Part shown: piece after piece, positions 32,118 to 39,991 of the stretch
Layout of the letters: the number at the start of each line of letters is the position of its first letter
How positions within the stretch are numbered: position 1 is the first letter of the stretch
Source of the DNA: Phycisphaerae bacterium
GTDB lineage: Bacteria > Planctomycetota > Phycisphaerae > UBA1845 > PWPN01
Length of the DNA stretch: 55,001 bases
Direction: 5' to 3'
NCBI GenBank assembly: GCA_012719955.1
Contig: JAAXZI010000180.1
Span: 1 to 55,001, forward strand
Program-made: the position numbers and the translations under genes
Notes under the pieces: generated by a model
Database searches by the model: none
Told to the model about the DNA's origin: nothing
Seen by the model: the letters and a program-made list of their open reading frames with translations, nothing else

Positions 32118-33545
32118 TCACTTCGCCGCCGGCTCGTCCACCTTCTCCCCCGCCGACTTACGCAGCTCCTTCAGCCGTGCCCTCAGCCGGTCGCGAACCT
32201 CCTGCAAGCCCGGGTCGTCCGACAGATCCTTCAACTCCAGCGGGTCCGCCTGCAAGTCGAACAGCTCTTCCCGATTCAACTGGAGATAGCAGATGAGCTT
32301 GTACCGCTCCGTGCGGATCATGCGGAACAGCGGCGTGTCCTTCTCGTCGTACGTGCCGAAGATCGCATCACGCACCCTCGGCGTCTCGCCCTTGAGCAGC
32401 CCGGCAAAGCTCCGTCCGTCCACTGACGGCGGCGGTGGCGTGCCCGTCCAGTCGCAGATCGTCGGCAGCAGGTCGATCAGATCCACCAGCGCATCCCGTG
32501 TTTCCCCGCGCCTCCCCTCCAGCCGGGGATGACGCACGATCAACGGCACGCGCACGCCCTCGTCATACATGGTCTGCTTGCCCAGCAGCCCATGCGCGCC
32601 CAGCGCCAGGCCATTGTCGCCGACAAAGATCACGATGGTGTCGTCCGCCAGCTTGTGTTTTTCCAGTGCGTCCAGAATCCGGCCAATCTGGGCGTCCAAA
32701 TGCGTGATCAGGCCATAGTACCGCCCGATCTCCCGGCGCACGGCCGCGGCCTCGCGCGGTAGAGGCAAAAGCTTCTCGTCGCGGATGTTCAGCGTCCCCG
32801 GGTCGAACCGCGGGGAGGCCATGAAGTTGCCCGGGAGCGCCATCCGCTCCGGCTCGTACATCCGCTCATACTCCGGCGGGGGCGTCCGCGGGTCGTGCGG
32901 GGCCGTGAAGGCCACGTTCAGAAAGAAGGGACGCGAAGCGTCGCGCTCACCCAGGAAACGCACGGCCGCATCGGCGATCAACTCGGTGATATTGCCCTTC
33001 GTCACCCGCGGCGGGTCATCGGCGCCCTGAACCAGCTTCGGATCGGTATAGGGGCCCATGCCGCCGGCGAATACGTTGGCCGTCCACCCAAACCCCCACG
33101 CCGGCGGACGCTGATCGTTGTGCCACTTGCCGGTAAAGGCGGTCTGATAGCCGCGTTTGGACAAAATTTCCGCCAGCGAGACCACGCCCTGGCTTCGCTT
33201 CTTGCCGAAGAAGGTCACCCCGTTGTGCGGGCCGTACATCCCCGTGAGGTACGCCGCCCGGGATGGCGTGCAGATGGGGATGTGGACGAACGCATGGGTG
33301 AAGCGCACGCCCTGAGAGGCCAACCGGTCGAGATGCGGGGTCTGGACGATGGGGTTGCCCGCGGCCCCCAGCGCGCTGTGCTGATGATCGTCGGAGACCA
33401 GGAGCAGAATGTTGGGCGGACGCTCATCAGCCCCCCGGGCAGGCATGGCCGCCATCAACAGCAGCGAACAGAACATAACTGTCAGGCGCCCCCACTGTGA
33501 AACGAAAAGTGAGAAGCCGACAATGCGTGATCCAGCTTTATCCAT
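32118..33545 (-). CDS. Sulfatase (formylglycine-dependent, secreted)
   Basis: This 475-residue type I sulfatase has a signal peptide-like N-terminus ending near MPARGADE. It has the metal-binding DD pair in NILLLVSDDHQHSALG and the active-site signature CTPSR (Cys92, to be converted to formylglycine). NVAFTAPHDPRTPP follows, then the second metal site FVGDNGLALGAHGLLGKQ. It cleaves sulfate esters, most likely of polysaccharides, outside the cytoplasm. The ATG at 33545 follows GGAGGG by 7 nt; another ATG lies 24 nt upstream. The C-terminal LFDLQADPLELKDLSDDPG is typical. No maturing enzyme is in the window: the SUMF1-fold gene at 5607 lacks the catalytic cysteines. It is divergent from an MFS transporter gene. 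Confidence 0.93.
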   Translation of the reverse strand: MDKAGSRIVGFSLFVSQWGRLTVMFCSLLLMAAMPARGADERPPNILLLVSDDHQHSALGAAGNPIVQTPHLDRLASQGVRFTHAFVHIPICTPSRAAYLTGMYGPHNGVTFFGKKRSQGVVSLAEILSKRGYQTAFTGKWHNDQRPPAWGFGWTANVFAGGMGPYTDPKLVQGADDPPRVTKGNITELIADAAVRFLGERDASRPFFLNVAFTAPHDPRTPPPEYERMYEPERMALPGNFMASPRFDPGTLNIRDEKLLPLPREAAAVRREIGRYYGLITHLDAQIGRILDALEKHKLADDTIVIFVGDNGLALGAHGLLGKQTMYDEGVRVPLIVRHPRLEGRRGETRDALVDLIDLLPTICDWTGTPPPPSVDGRSFAGLLKGETPRVRDAIFGTYDEKDTPLFRMIRTERYKLICYLQLNREELFDLQADPLELKDLSDDPGLQEVRDRLRARLKELRKSAGEKVDEPAAK

Positions 33546-33643
33546 CTCGGTTCCCTCCGCGGGTTTCATACCTTCACCGGGCCCAGGCCGGTTGCAAACC
33601 GCTTCCGTCTCCCGTACTTTACCGGCAAATGGAGGGCTCGGCC

Positions 33644-35020
33644 ATGGATAAACCGACCGCGCTTGAACTCGACGCCAAACCTCGCCTCAAACCATACCAG
33701 GGACTGACCGGCTACCAGATCTGGATTTTCATCATTGCCGCTTTGGCCTGGTTCTTCGATTGCACCGACCAGCGCATTTTCATGCTGGCGCGCACGCCCG
33801 CCCTCGTGCAGTTGCTGGATCAGCCGGATCCACGCAGCCCCATCGTCATCGATTACGCCACCTACGCGACCGCCGCCACCATGATCGGCTGGGCGGTCGG
33901 CGGGCTGATCTTCGGCGTCATGGGCGACCGCTGGGGCCGCACCAAGACGCTGGCCCTCTCCGTGCTGATTTATTCCATTTTCACCGGCCTTTGCGGCCTG
34001 GCCACCGGTGGCTGGACTTTCTGCGTATACCGTTTTCTCATGGGCAGCGGTATCGGGGGGGCCTTCGCAACCGCCGCCACCCTGGTCGCCGAAACCATGC
34101 CCGAACACGCCCGCGCCTTCTTCCTGGGGCTGTTCTCCGCTCTCTCGCTCTTCGGGAATATGAGCGGTTCCGCGCTGGCCGCCTGGCTCTTCCAGCCGGG
34201 CCAGTATTACTTCACGGGGGCGGTGGACGGAGGTATCGCCGGCTGGCGGCTGCTCTTCTTCGTTGGGGCCCTGCCGTCCTTCCTGATCGTCTTCATCATG
34301 ACCACTCTCAAAGAGTCTGAGCAATGGCAGGCCGCCCGCCGCAGCGCCGCCGAAAATCTCGACCGCCAGATGGGCGACATGAAGAGCATGTTCACCCACC
34401 CGCGCTGGCGGCGCAACACCCTCGTGGCCGTCTGCCTGGCCACCACCGGCATCGTCGGCGTCTGGGGGGTCGGATTCTGGTCGCCGGAACTCATCGATGA
34501 CGCCCTGAAGGCGACCGCCAGCCCCGCCCGCATCGACTGGGTGCGAGCCATCGGACCGCTGCTGCAGGATATGGGCGGATTCGTAGGCATCATGACCTTC
34601 ACCACCCTGGCCGCCCGAATTGGCCGGCGCGCCACCTTCGCGGGAGCGTTCCTGACCTCCTTCGCGATGATCGTGTTCACCTTCACTACCCTTCATGCGG
34701 AGTGGCAGGCTTACGTTCTCCTGCCGGTGCTCGGCTTCTTCACCCTGAGCGTCATGGGCGGCCTGGTTGTCTACCTGCCGGAGTTGTATCCCACCCGGCT
34801 GCGCTCCACCGGCACCGCCTTCGGCTACAACGTGGCCCGATTCTCCTCGGCCGCGGTCATGCTGCTGGGCAACCCCCTGCGCGAAGCCCTGAAGGCCTCC
34901 GGCGCAGCCAACCCCTTCCGCACGGGGATGATTCTGTTGTCCACTATTTACCTCTTAGGGCTGGTGGTCCTGCTCTGGGCCCCCGAGACCCGGGGTAAGC
35001 CACTTCCCGAGGAGGACTGA
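33644..35020 (+). CDS. MFS transporter (sugar/organic acid porter-like)
   Basis: This 458-residue protein has about 12 membrane helices. The first cytoplasmic loop has GVMGDRWGRTKTLALS, the major facilitator signature. FLMGSGIGGAFATAATLVAE and the later YLPELYPTRLRSTGTAFGYNVAR are typical of the sugar porter / aromatic acid-proton symporter groups (PELYPTrlR). It would import or export a small solute across the inner membrane. Its divergence from a sulfatase gene (98-bp gap) suggests uptake of a desulfated sugar or similar product; this is inference. The ATG at 33644 follows GGAGGG by 7 nt. Confidence 0.9.
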   Translation: MDKPTALELDAKPRLKPYQGLTGYQIWIFIIAALAWFFDCTDQRIFMLARTPALVQLLDQPDPRSPIVIDYATYATAATMIGWAVGGLIFGVMGDRWGRTKTLALSVLIYSIFTGLCGLATGGWTFCVYRFLMGSGIGGAFATAATLVAETMPEHARAFFLGLFSALSLFGNMSGSALAAWLFQPGQYYFTGAVDGGIAGWRLLFFVGALPSFLIVFIMTTLKESEQWQAARRSAAENLDRQMGDMKSMFTHPRWRRNTLVAVCLATTGIVGVWGVGFWSPELIDDALKATASPARIDWVRAIGPLLQDMGGFVGIMTFTTLAARIGRRATFAGAFLTSFAMIVFTFTTLHAEWQAYVLLPVLGFFTLSVMGGLVVYLPELYPTRLRSTGTAFGYNVARFSSAAVMLLGNPLREALKASGAANPFRTGMILLSTIYLLGLVVLLWAPETRGKPLPEED

Positions 35021-35030
35021 TGGTGGAAAC

Positions 35031-35090
35031 GGCCGGTACAGAGCCCGGCCGCTACGGACGGAAATGTTGATATGGAGCCCGGCCGCTACA
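35031..35090 (-). repeat. Fragments of the ~125-bp repeat core
   Basis: GGCCGGTACAGAGCCCGGCC (35031-35050, continuing GCTAC) is the reverse complement, with one change, of the GTAGCGGCCGGGCTCCGTAC core of the repeats at 2915 and 54956. GGAGCCCGGCCGCTACA at 35074-35090 is a second partial core. They follow the MFS gene. No full element is present. Confidence 0.6.
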
Positions 35091-35127
35091 AATACACGTG
35101 GCCGTCATGAGCCTGGCGGTTACGAGG

Positions 35128-35625
35128 TCAGGAATCGCTGGTCTTCAAACGTCCGGACTGCACCCTCGCGATGCCGCCGAGGATCATCAACAGCCCCAGC
35201 GCTGTCCCGGTGATCTGCTTGAAGCCAAAACCGCCCCCGCTGCCCAGGCCCACCCAGCCGGCCACCAGCGTAATCACGGTCACCAGCCCGCCGATCGCCA
35301 ACAGTGTACCCGCCCGGATCAGCGCACCCGCGCCCAGCAGCACTATCCCCAACCCCAGGGCCACATCCTGCTTCCAGCCGAAGCCGGCCATCCGCCCGAT
35401 CCCGATATAGTCCGCCGCCAGGGAAAGCACCAGCGTGAACATCCCCACCGATACCAGGATCGCCCGATGATTCAGGCTTCGATCGCCCGAGTTGATCGCG
35501 GCGTCAAGCTGCTCCGCGCAGTCCAGGCACAGATGCCGCATCCCCCCGTCCTGCTCGACTTCACTGGTGATGTGTACCAGCGCGGGCCGGCCACATTTTT
35601 CACATCTCAGTTCGGATACGCCCAT
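35128..35625 (-). CDS. Zinc-ribbon multi-pass membrane protein, third gene of exosortase operon
   Basis: This 165-residue protein starts with a four-cysteine zinc site: Cys8-x2-Cys11 and Cys33-x2-Cys36 (ELRCEKCGRPALVHIT; HLCLDCA), like the treble-type ribbon of McsA/UvrB-linked proteins. The rest forms about four Gly-rich hydrophobic helices (residues about 54-155). GAGGAAG precedes the ATG, and the gene overlaps the 3' end of the exosortase gene by 26 nt, so the two are translated together. No family is recognised. The position suggests an accessory role in exosortase-dependent sorting or an unrelated membrane function. Confidence 0.78.
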   Translation of the reverse strand: MGVSELRCEKCGRPALVHITSEVEQDGGMRHLCLDCAEQLDAAINSGDRSLNHRAILVSVGMFTLVLSLAADYIGIGRMAGFGWKQDVALGLGIVLLGAGALIRAGTLLAIGGLVTVITLVAGWVGLGSGGGFGFKQITGTALGLLMILGGIARVQSGRLKTSDS

Positions 35626-36532
35626 CGTCTTCCTCGCATAACAACCGGGACATCAACCACAACTCGCCCCACAGCAATCCGACCGCCAGGACCATCATGG
35701 CCCAGCCGCCCGCCTCGTGAAAAAACCATTCCGCCGTTTCCGTGCCCACCGCCAGGAACAACAATGCCGTGACCACCAGCCGGAGCAGATTGCACACAAT
35801 GGCCACGGGCACGCTCGACACCACCAGCGCGACCTTCTGCCACACCGGGCGATGCACCAGGCAGGCCATCACCCACGCAACCACTACAAAAGCCGTCAGC
35901 ATCCGCAGCCCGCTGCACGCCTCCTCCACGTTGATCCGCTGCAGGTTGCTCAGCGTGATGACCGTGCCCTCACGCGTCACCATCACACCCACCAGTTCCA
36001 GAACAAAAGCCGCCCCCGACGCCGCCAGTCTTTGAAGCGGTGCGGCAAGCAGGTTATGAAGACCGCCCGGCAACGGGACCATCAGGAACAGCAGCAGCAG
36101 CGCTCCCAGGCTCCGGCGAAACACCTGCCGACCGGCGATCAACAACACCAGGCCGATCATGGTCAGAACCAGGCCGTAGCGTTCGAGAGATTCCCGCAAA
36201 GTGATCAGGCCGTACAGGCGCAGGGCCTGAGCCAGCAGAACGACGACCGCTCCCCACCACGAAGGCGCCACCCGGCACGACGCCAGGCCGACGCGATCTA
36301 TCCAGGCCAGGTACAGGGCCGCAAACGGCACCAGCATGCCGATCGAGTAGTTCGGGTCGTGCCACCAGTTGAGGGCCATCGGCGCGAACGTGGGCCAGTG
36401 CGACCAGACCACCAACGCGCTCATGGCCGCAATGATCACCCCCACTCGCGCAATAGCCGCCCGATCCGGTGCCCGGCCGGCCCGAGCCTCCTCGGCGCCG
36501 CTAATCTCCGTTCTCGCGCCGGGAGGGGTCAT
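35600..36532 (-). CDS. Exosortase
   Basis: This 310-residue inner-membrane protein has about eight helices. The catalytic triad of the exosortase/archaeosortase family is visible: Cys206 in NVEEACSGLRML, Arg251 in VCNLLRLVV and His272 in WFFHEAGGWAMM. The N-terminal SHWPTFAPMALNWWHDPNYSIGMLVPFAALYLAW is the typical first block. The enzyme recognises C-terminal sorting tails (PEP-CTERM or related), cleaves them and probably transfers the protein to a surface glycan. Its ATG overlaps the epsI stop by 4 nt and its 3' end overlaps the zinc-ribbon gene. The nearby polysaccharide operon fits the usual exosortase context. Subtype is not assigned. Confidence 0.93.
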   Translation of the reverse strand: MTPPGARTEISGAEEARAGRAPDRAAIARVGVIIAAMSALVVWSHWPTFAPMALNWWHDPNYSIGMLVPFAALYLAWIDRVGLASCRVAPSWWGAVVVLLAQALRLYGLITLRESLERYGLVLTMIGLVLLIAGRQVFRRSLGALLLLFLMVPLPGGLHNLLAAPLQRLAASGAAFVLELVGVMVTREGTVITLSNLQRINVEEACSGLRMLTAFVVVAWVMACLVHRPVWQKVALVVSSVPVAIVCNLLRLVVTALLFLAVGTETAEWFFHEAGGWAMMVLAVGLLWGELWLMSRLLCEEDDGRIRTEM

Positions 36533-37263
36533 TTCGGCTCCTTGCCGGCCAGTGGAGAGGCCGTACGAACCGCCGCCTGCACGGTTTCCCGGATCGCGTC
36601 CGCCGAGGCCTCTGCAAATCCCCTGACAGCGGCATCAGGCTGGTGACGGAGTGGGTCGTAGATGCTGGAAATCTGCACTTGGACCACGTAACGCCCCCCG
36701 GCCTGAAAGCGCATCGCCCTGGTCCGCAATAGTGAGACGTCCGGCGAGTATTCACCGTCCACCAGGTAGTAGTTCAAAACAACAACGCGTTCCGCCTGGA
36801 GCCCCCCGCGGGCAAAATACAGGATCCGACAGGGTAAGAGCGTGCCGTCGGAAGTCTTCAACTGAACGTGCCGTTCCTCTTCCAGGGTGTAGCCGTTGGC
36901 GGGATAACAGACCTCCGGCCGGTGAGGCAACATGTCGCGAAGGCGTCCGCCGTAGCCAATCCAGAGACTCACCCCCGTCGGCTCGCGCGCGGATCGATAA
37001 AACCGACTGACATGATCGTCGGTATCCGTGGCTTTAATGATCGCCGCTTTCATGGGTTGAGGGTGCCCCTGCCACTCACCGAGCACCTGCGGCAGCTTCT
37101 CCAACGACCCCCGGGGTAGTGGAACGCTTCGAAAGGCCTGGCCATAGCGGGACTCCAGCAGCCCGTATCCCAAGCGGGCAGCGAGCAACAATACAACCGC
37201 AGCGCCCAGGGCCAACCGGAGAGAATGATCCCGAAAATGTGCTGCAAATTGCGCCGCTGTCAT
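36529..37263 (-). CDS. epsI: EpsI-family exosortase-associated protein
   Basis: This 244-residue protein has one N-terminal membrane helix (about residues 17-34) and the EpsI (DUF3485) core. Visible are LPQVLGEWQG, VSLWIGYGGRLRDMLPHRPEVCYPANGY (residues 98-125, with the conserved His-Arg-Pro-Glu-x-Cys-Tyr-Pro motif) and the later RVVVLNYYLVDGEYSPD. The family co-occurs with exosortases and is sometimes fused to them; its biochemical role is unresolved. The start at 37263 (MTAAQF) has AAAGG about 9 nt upstream; an ATG at 37299 is an alternative. It overlaps the exosortase start by 4 nt. Confidence 0.9.
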   Translation of the reverse strand: MTAAQFAAHFRDHSLRLALGAAVVLLLAARLGYGLLESRYGQAFRSVPLPRGSLEKLPQVLGEWQGHPQPMKAAIIKATDTDDHVSRFYRSAREPTGVSLWIGYGGRLRDMLPHRPEVCYPANGYTLEEERHVQLKTSDGTLLPCRILYFARGGLQAERVVVLNYYLVDGEYSPDVSLLRTRAMRFQAGGRYVVQVQISSIYDPLRHQPDAAVRGFAEASADAIRETVQAAVRTASPLAGKEPK

Positions 37264-37315
37264 GGATACGCGCCTTTCAGCGACATAGGGAACATACACC
37301 TTGGTAGGACGCTGA

Positions 37316-37321
37316 ATTATA
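37316..37321 (-). promoter_or_regulatory. Candidate -10 element for the epsI operon
   Basis: On the minus strand a perfect TATAAT (37316-37321) lies about 50 nt upstream of the epsI ATG, in otherwise GC-rich DNA. No good -35 is seen at the expected distance. Confidence 0.35.
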
Positions 37322-37801
37322 CCCCTCAGCGCGAGCGGCCTGCGGAATTTTCGTAACCTTCAGAATTGACGTATTTTAAGAAACAAATCGGCCCGTCTGG
37401 CGACTGGACGTGGGGCCCAAACTTACGCCATCCAAAGAAATACCTTAGGCAATCTTTAAGCCGATAGGGGAAATCCCTGAAACAACATTGCCATGACGGA
37501 AAATCGCCTCTTGCCTATTGCAATGCGGAGCGAGAGCAGTATCGTGGCCCCCTGAGTTATCGGAGGTTCTTCGGAGCACACCGGCCGTTTTAGCCTGAAA
37601 GGGGCATTCCACACGGCCTCAAGAGCCCAAGCCTACGTCACTGGGCTGTACAGGATACTGGGGAAAGATGACTAGCCAACGATAGCCACGGGATAACGCC
37701 CTCCGCCTGGTTTGGCGGCGAGCGTTTTACGACCACATGGATGGCATGGCCGGATGCCTTGTCGTCTATGCATCGAGTACCCACGTAGCAGGAGCCAACT
37801 G
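37322..37801. other. Long upstream region of the first beta-helix lipoprotein
   Basis: This is a divergent intergenic region with lower GC than its surroundings near 37350-37510. No gene is credible. I looked for c-di-GMP riboswitch motifs and a sigma-54 TGGC/TTGC pair, as seen in some exosortase loci, and found neither convincingly. Just before the ATG at 37802, GCAGGAGCCAACTG is shared with the region before the second lipoprotein gene. Confidence 0.4.
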
Positions 37802-39775
37802 ATGAACAGCCACGACTCCTCCCCAGGGATTGTGCATCGAACCAGTCTACCCTCCTCATTCATGCATAAACGCCGCCAAAGCTGCTTGCGAGTTGTCTGC
37901 GGAACAGTACTTACCACCGTCCTGCTGATCGGGATGATGGGGCCATCGTGTATTTCCGTCCCCCCTATCGAGGATCCTGACGACAGCGAGGTGCTTGACA
38001 GCCACGCCACAACGCCGCCGGACAGTGAGGACGCAACTGAGTTTGGCGACGCCACGAATTCACCAGCGCCCGGCCAGGACACGCCGGCCCCGCCGGTGGC
38101 AGACAAGGGTGGGGGCTCCAACGAGGGTCCAGGGGCCGGTACCATGCCGGCTCCGGCTCCGATCCTGGCACCGGGCGATGCGCCCATCGGCCCCACCTGG
38201 TTCGTGGCCGGCAACGATCCGGCCGCCTCTGACGAGGGGGTCGATGCCGGTACCGAGGCCAAGCCGTTCAAGACACTCCAGAAAGCGGCGGAAGTCGTGC
38301 AACCCGGGGACACCGTTTGCGTCAAGGCCGGCGTCTACACCAGCACCAATGGGTTGTCCTACTCCGGCACGCTGCAGATTGCCACGTCGGGCACCGCGGA
38401 CAAACCCATCACCTTCACCCGCTACGGCAACGATGAAGTCATCATCGACGCCACCAGCACACAGACCTACGGCATCGCCGTCGGCGACGTGCGCAACAAC
38501 AAGCCCGTGGCCTACATTAACATCCGCGGCTTCAAGGTGACCGGCGCTGTTCGTGATGGGATTTACATCCTGAGAGGCAGCTACATCAATATTCAGGATT
38601 GTGAATGCTATGCCAACAACCGCGCCTGGCAAAGCGGCCAAAACGCGTACTATGCGGGCATCACCGCATCGGGCGGCGACAACATCACCGTGGAGGGCTG
38701 CCGGGTCTACAGCAACGGCTTCGGCATCTGGTTTGTGGAGACGGACTACAACTCGACCAATCCCACGGGCAGCAAATACTGCACGATCCGCAACAACTTC
38801 ATCTATTGCAACGCGTTCTCGGGCAACTACGGCAATTCGTCCGGCTTCGGTATGAGGTTTGGCGAATTTTCGCTGATCGAAGGTAATGTCATCTACGACA
38901 ATCCGGACGCGGCCATCAACGGGCTGGGCAACGTCTGTAACCGCTTCCTGCGCAACGCCCTGTTCAACAGTTGGCAGCAGCCGGGCAACCGCGAGGGCAT
39001 CAAGTTCTGCGTTCGCGGCGGCGGCGGAAACATCGTGGCCTTTAACATCAGCGCGTTCAACGCCAACACCGGCTACGATTCCACCTCCGGCGTGGGCGAT
39101 GTGGTGTTCAACAACACGTTCTACCACAACGACAGTTGGGGCATCCTGCTGGAAGGCCGACACACGCTGCTGATGAACAACATCTCGTTCGCCAATAACC
39201 CCGGCGCCAGCCCCGGCCAGCGGGACATCATGGTAAACCGCGACGGGATGCACCCCGGCAGCGATTACAACCTGATCGGCGATGCCACCCTGCCGGCGAT
39301 CAGCCAGCAAAAACTGCCGCAGCCCCACACCATCAACGCCGATCCGATGCTGGTCAATCCGCTGCAGTTGCAGCGGGGCGATCCGCTGGCCGTCACCCAT
39401 CCGGAACAGTTGTTCGTGGATGCCGACGGCGACGGAAAGGTGACCATCGAGGAAGCCATGGCCGACATCGCCGCTCGCTATGCCTTGAACGCAGACAGCC
39501 CTGCCCGCGCAGCCGGCACCAGCCTGTACGACATCCAGGCCAGAATCACCGCATCGCTGCCTGATTTCATCAATCAGGCCAACCAACGGATTTCGGATTT
39601 GTCCGGCGACAAGGGACTGCAATCGCAACAGTCGTGCAGCATGTGGCGGCGCGCGATCTCGTACATGCAGTCGGCCGATCACGGGTGGATGGACCAACTG
39701 TCCGGCCTGAGCGATTTTGCCGGGAACCCGGTGCCGATGGATGCCGCCCTGAACATGGGCGCCAGCCAGCAGTAG
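37802..39775 (+). CDS. Right-handed beta-helix (DUF1565-type) lipoprotein, copy 1
   Basis: This 657-residue protein has an N-terminal basic stretch, a hydrophobic segment and a lipobox at Cys50 (MMGPSC). A Pro/Asp/Ser-rich linker (residues about 55-135) follows. A DUF1565-type opening comes next (TWFVAGNDPAASD...AKPFKTLQKAAEVVQPGDTVCVKAGVYTS), then a parallel beta-helix with Asn-rich coils (NNFIYCNAFSGNYGNSSG, NNTFYHNDSWGILLEGRHT, LLMNNISFANN). The C-terminal part has an EF-hand-like DADGDGKVTIEE. Such folds bind or cleave polysaccharides; no catalytic residues can be assigned. No PEP-CTERM-like tail is present (it ends in NMGASQQ). The ATG follows AGGAG by 7 nt. The next gene is a longer paralogue. 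Confidence 0.87.
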   Translation: MNSHDSSPGIVHRTSLPSSFMHKRRQSCLRVVCGTVLTTVLLIGMMGPSCISVPPIEDPDDSEVLDSHATTPPDSEDATEFGDATNSPAPGQDTPAPPVADKGGGSNEGPGAGTMPAPAPILAPGDAPIGPTWFVAGNDPAASDEGVDAGTEAKPFKTLQKAAEVVQPGDTVCVKAGVYTSTNGLSYSGTLQIATSGTADKPITFTRYGNDEVIIDATSTQTYGIAVGDVRNNKPVAYINIRGFKVTGAVRDGIYILRGSYINIQDCECYANNRAWQSGQNAYYAGITASGGDNITVEGCRVYSNGFGIWFVETDYNSTNPTGSKYCTIRNNFIYCNAFSGNYGNSSGFGMRFGEFSLIEGNVIYDNPDAAINGLGNVCNRFLRNALFNSWQQPGNREGIKFCVRGGGGNIVAFNISAFNANTGYDSTSGVGDVVFNNTFYHNDSWGILLEGRHTLLMNNISFANNPGASPGQRDIMVNRDGMHPGSDYNLIGDATLPAISQQKLPQPHTINADPMLVNPLQLQRGDPLAVTHPEQLFVDADGDGKVTIEEAMADIAARYALNADSPARAAGTSLYDIQARITASLPDFINQANQRISDLSGDKGLQSQQSCSMWRRAISYMQSADHGWMDQLSGLSDFAGNPVPMDAALNMGASQQ

Positions 39776-39991
39776 AGGGACACGAACCTGACGAAGTCGC
39801 AGGATGCGGCTTCAAACCCACGCCCCGCCTTCAGGATGAAGCGCCGGGCCAATAGAAACGCGGATGGACGATTTCCTGTAAGAAATCGATCAGCCGGGAT
39901 TCTCCATGAATTGGTGACCGACAGGCAGGTCGGGCGGGACGCCTGACCGGCCTGTCGATGCGACAACCCACAACGTAAAGGAAGCCAACTG

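Noticed and set aside
37322..37801. A c-di-GMP riboswitch or sigma-54 promoter before the first beta-helix gene
   Set aside because: The conserved riboswitch core sequences are missing, and no well-spaced TGGC/TTGC pair was found.
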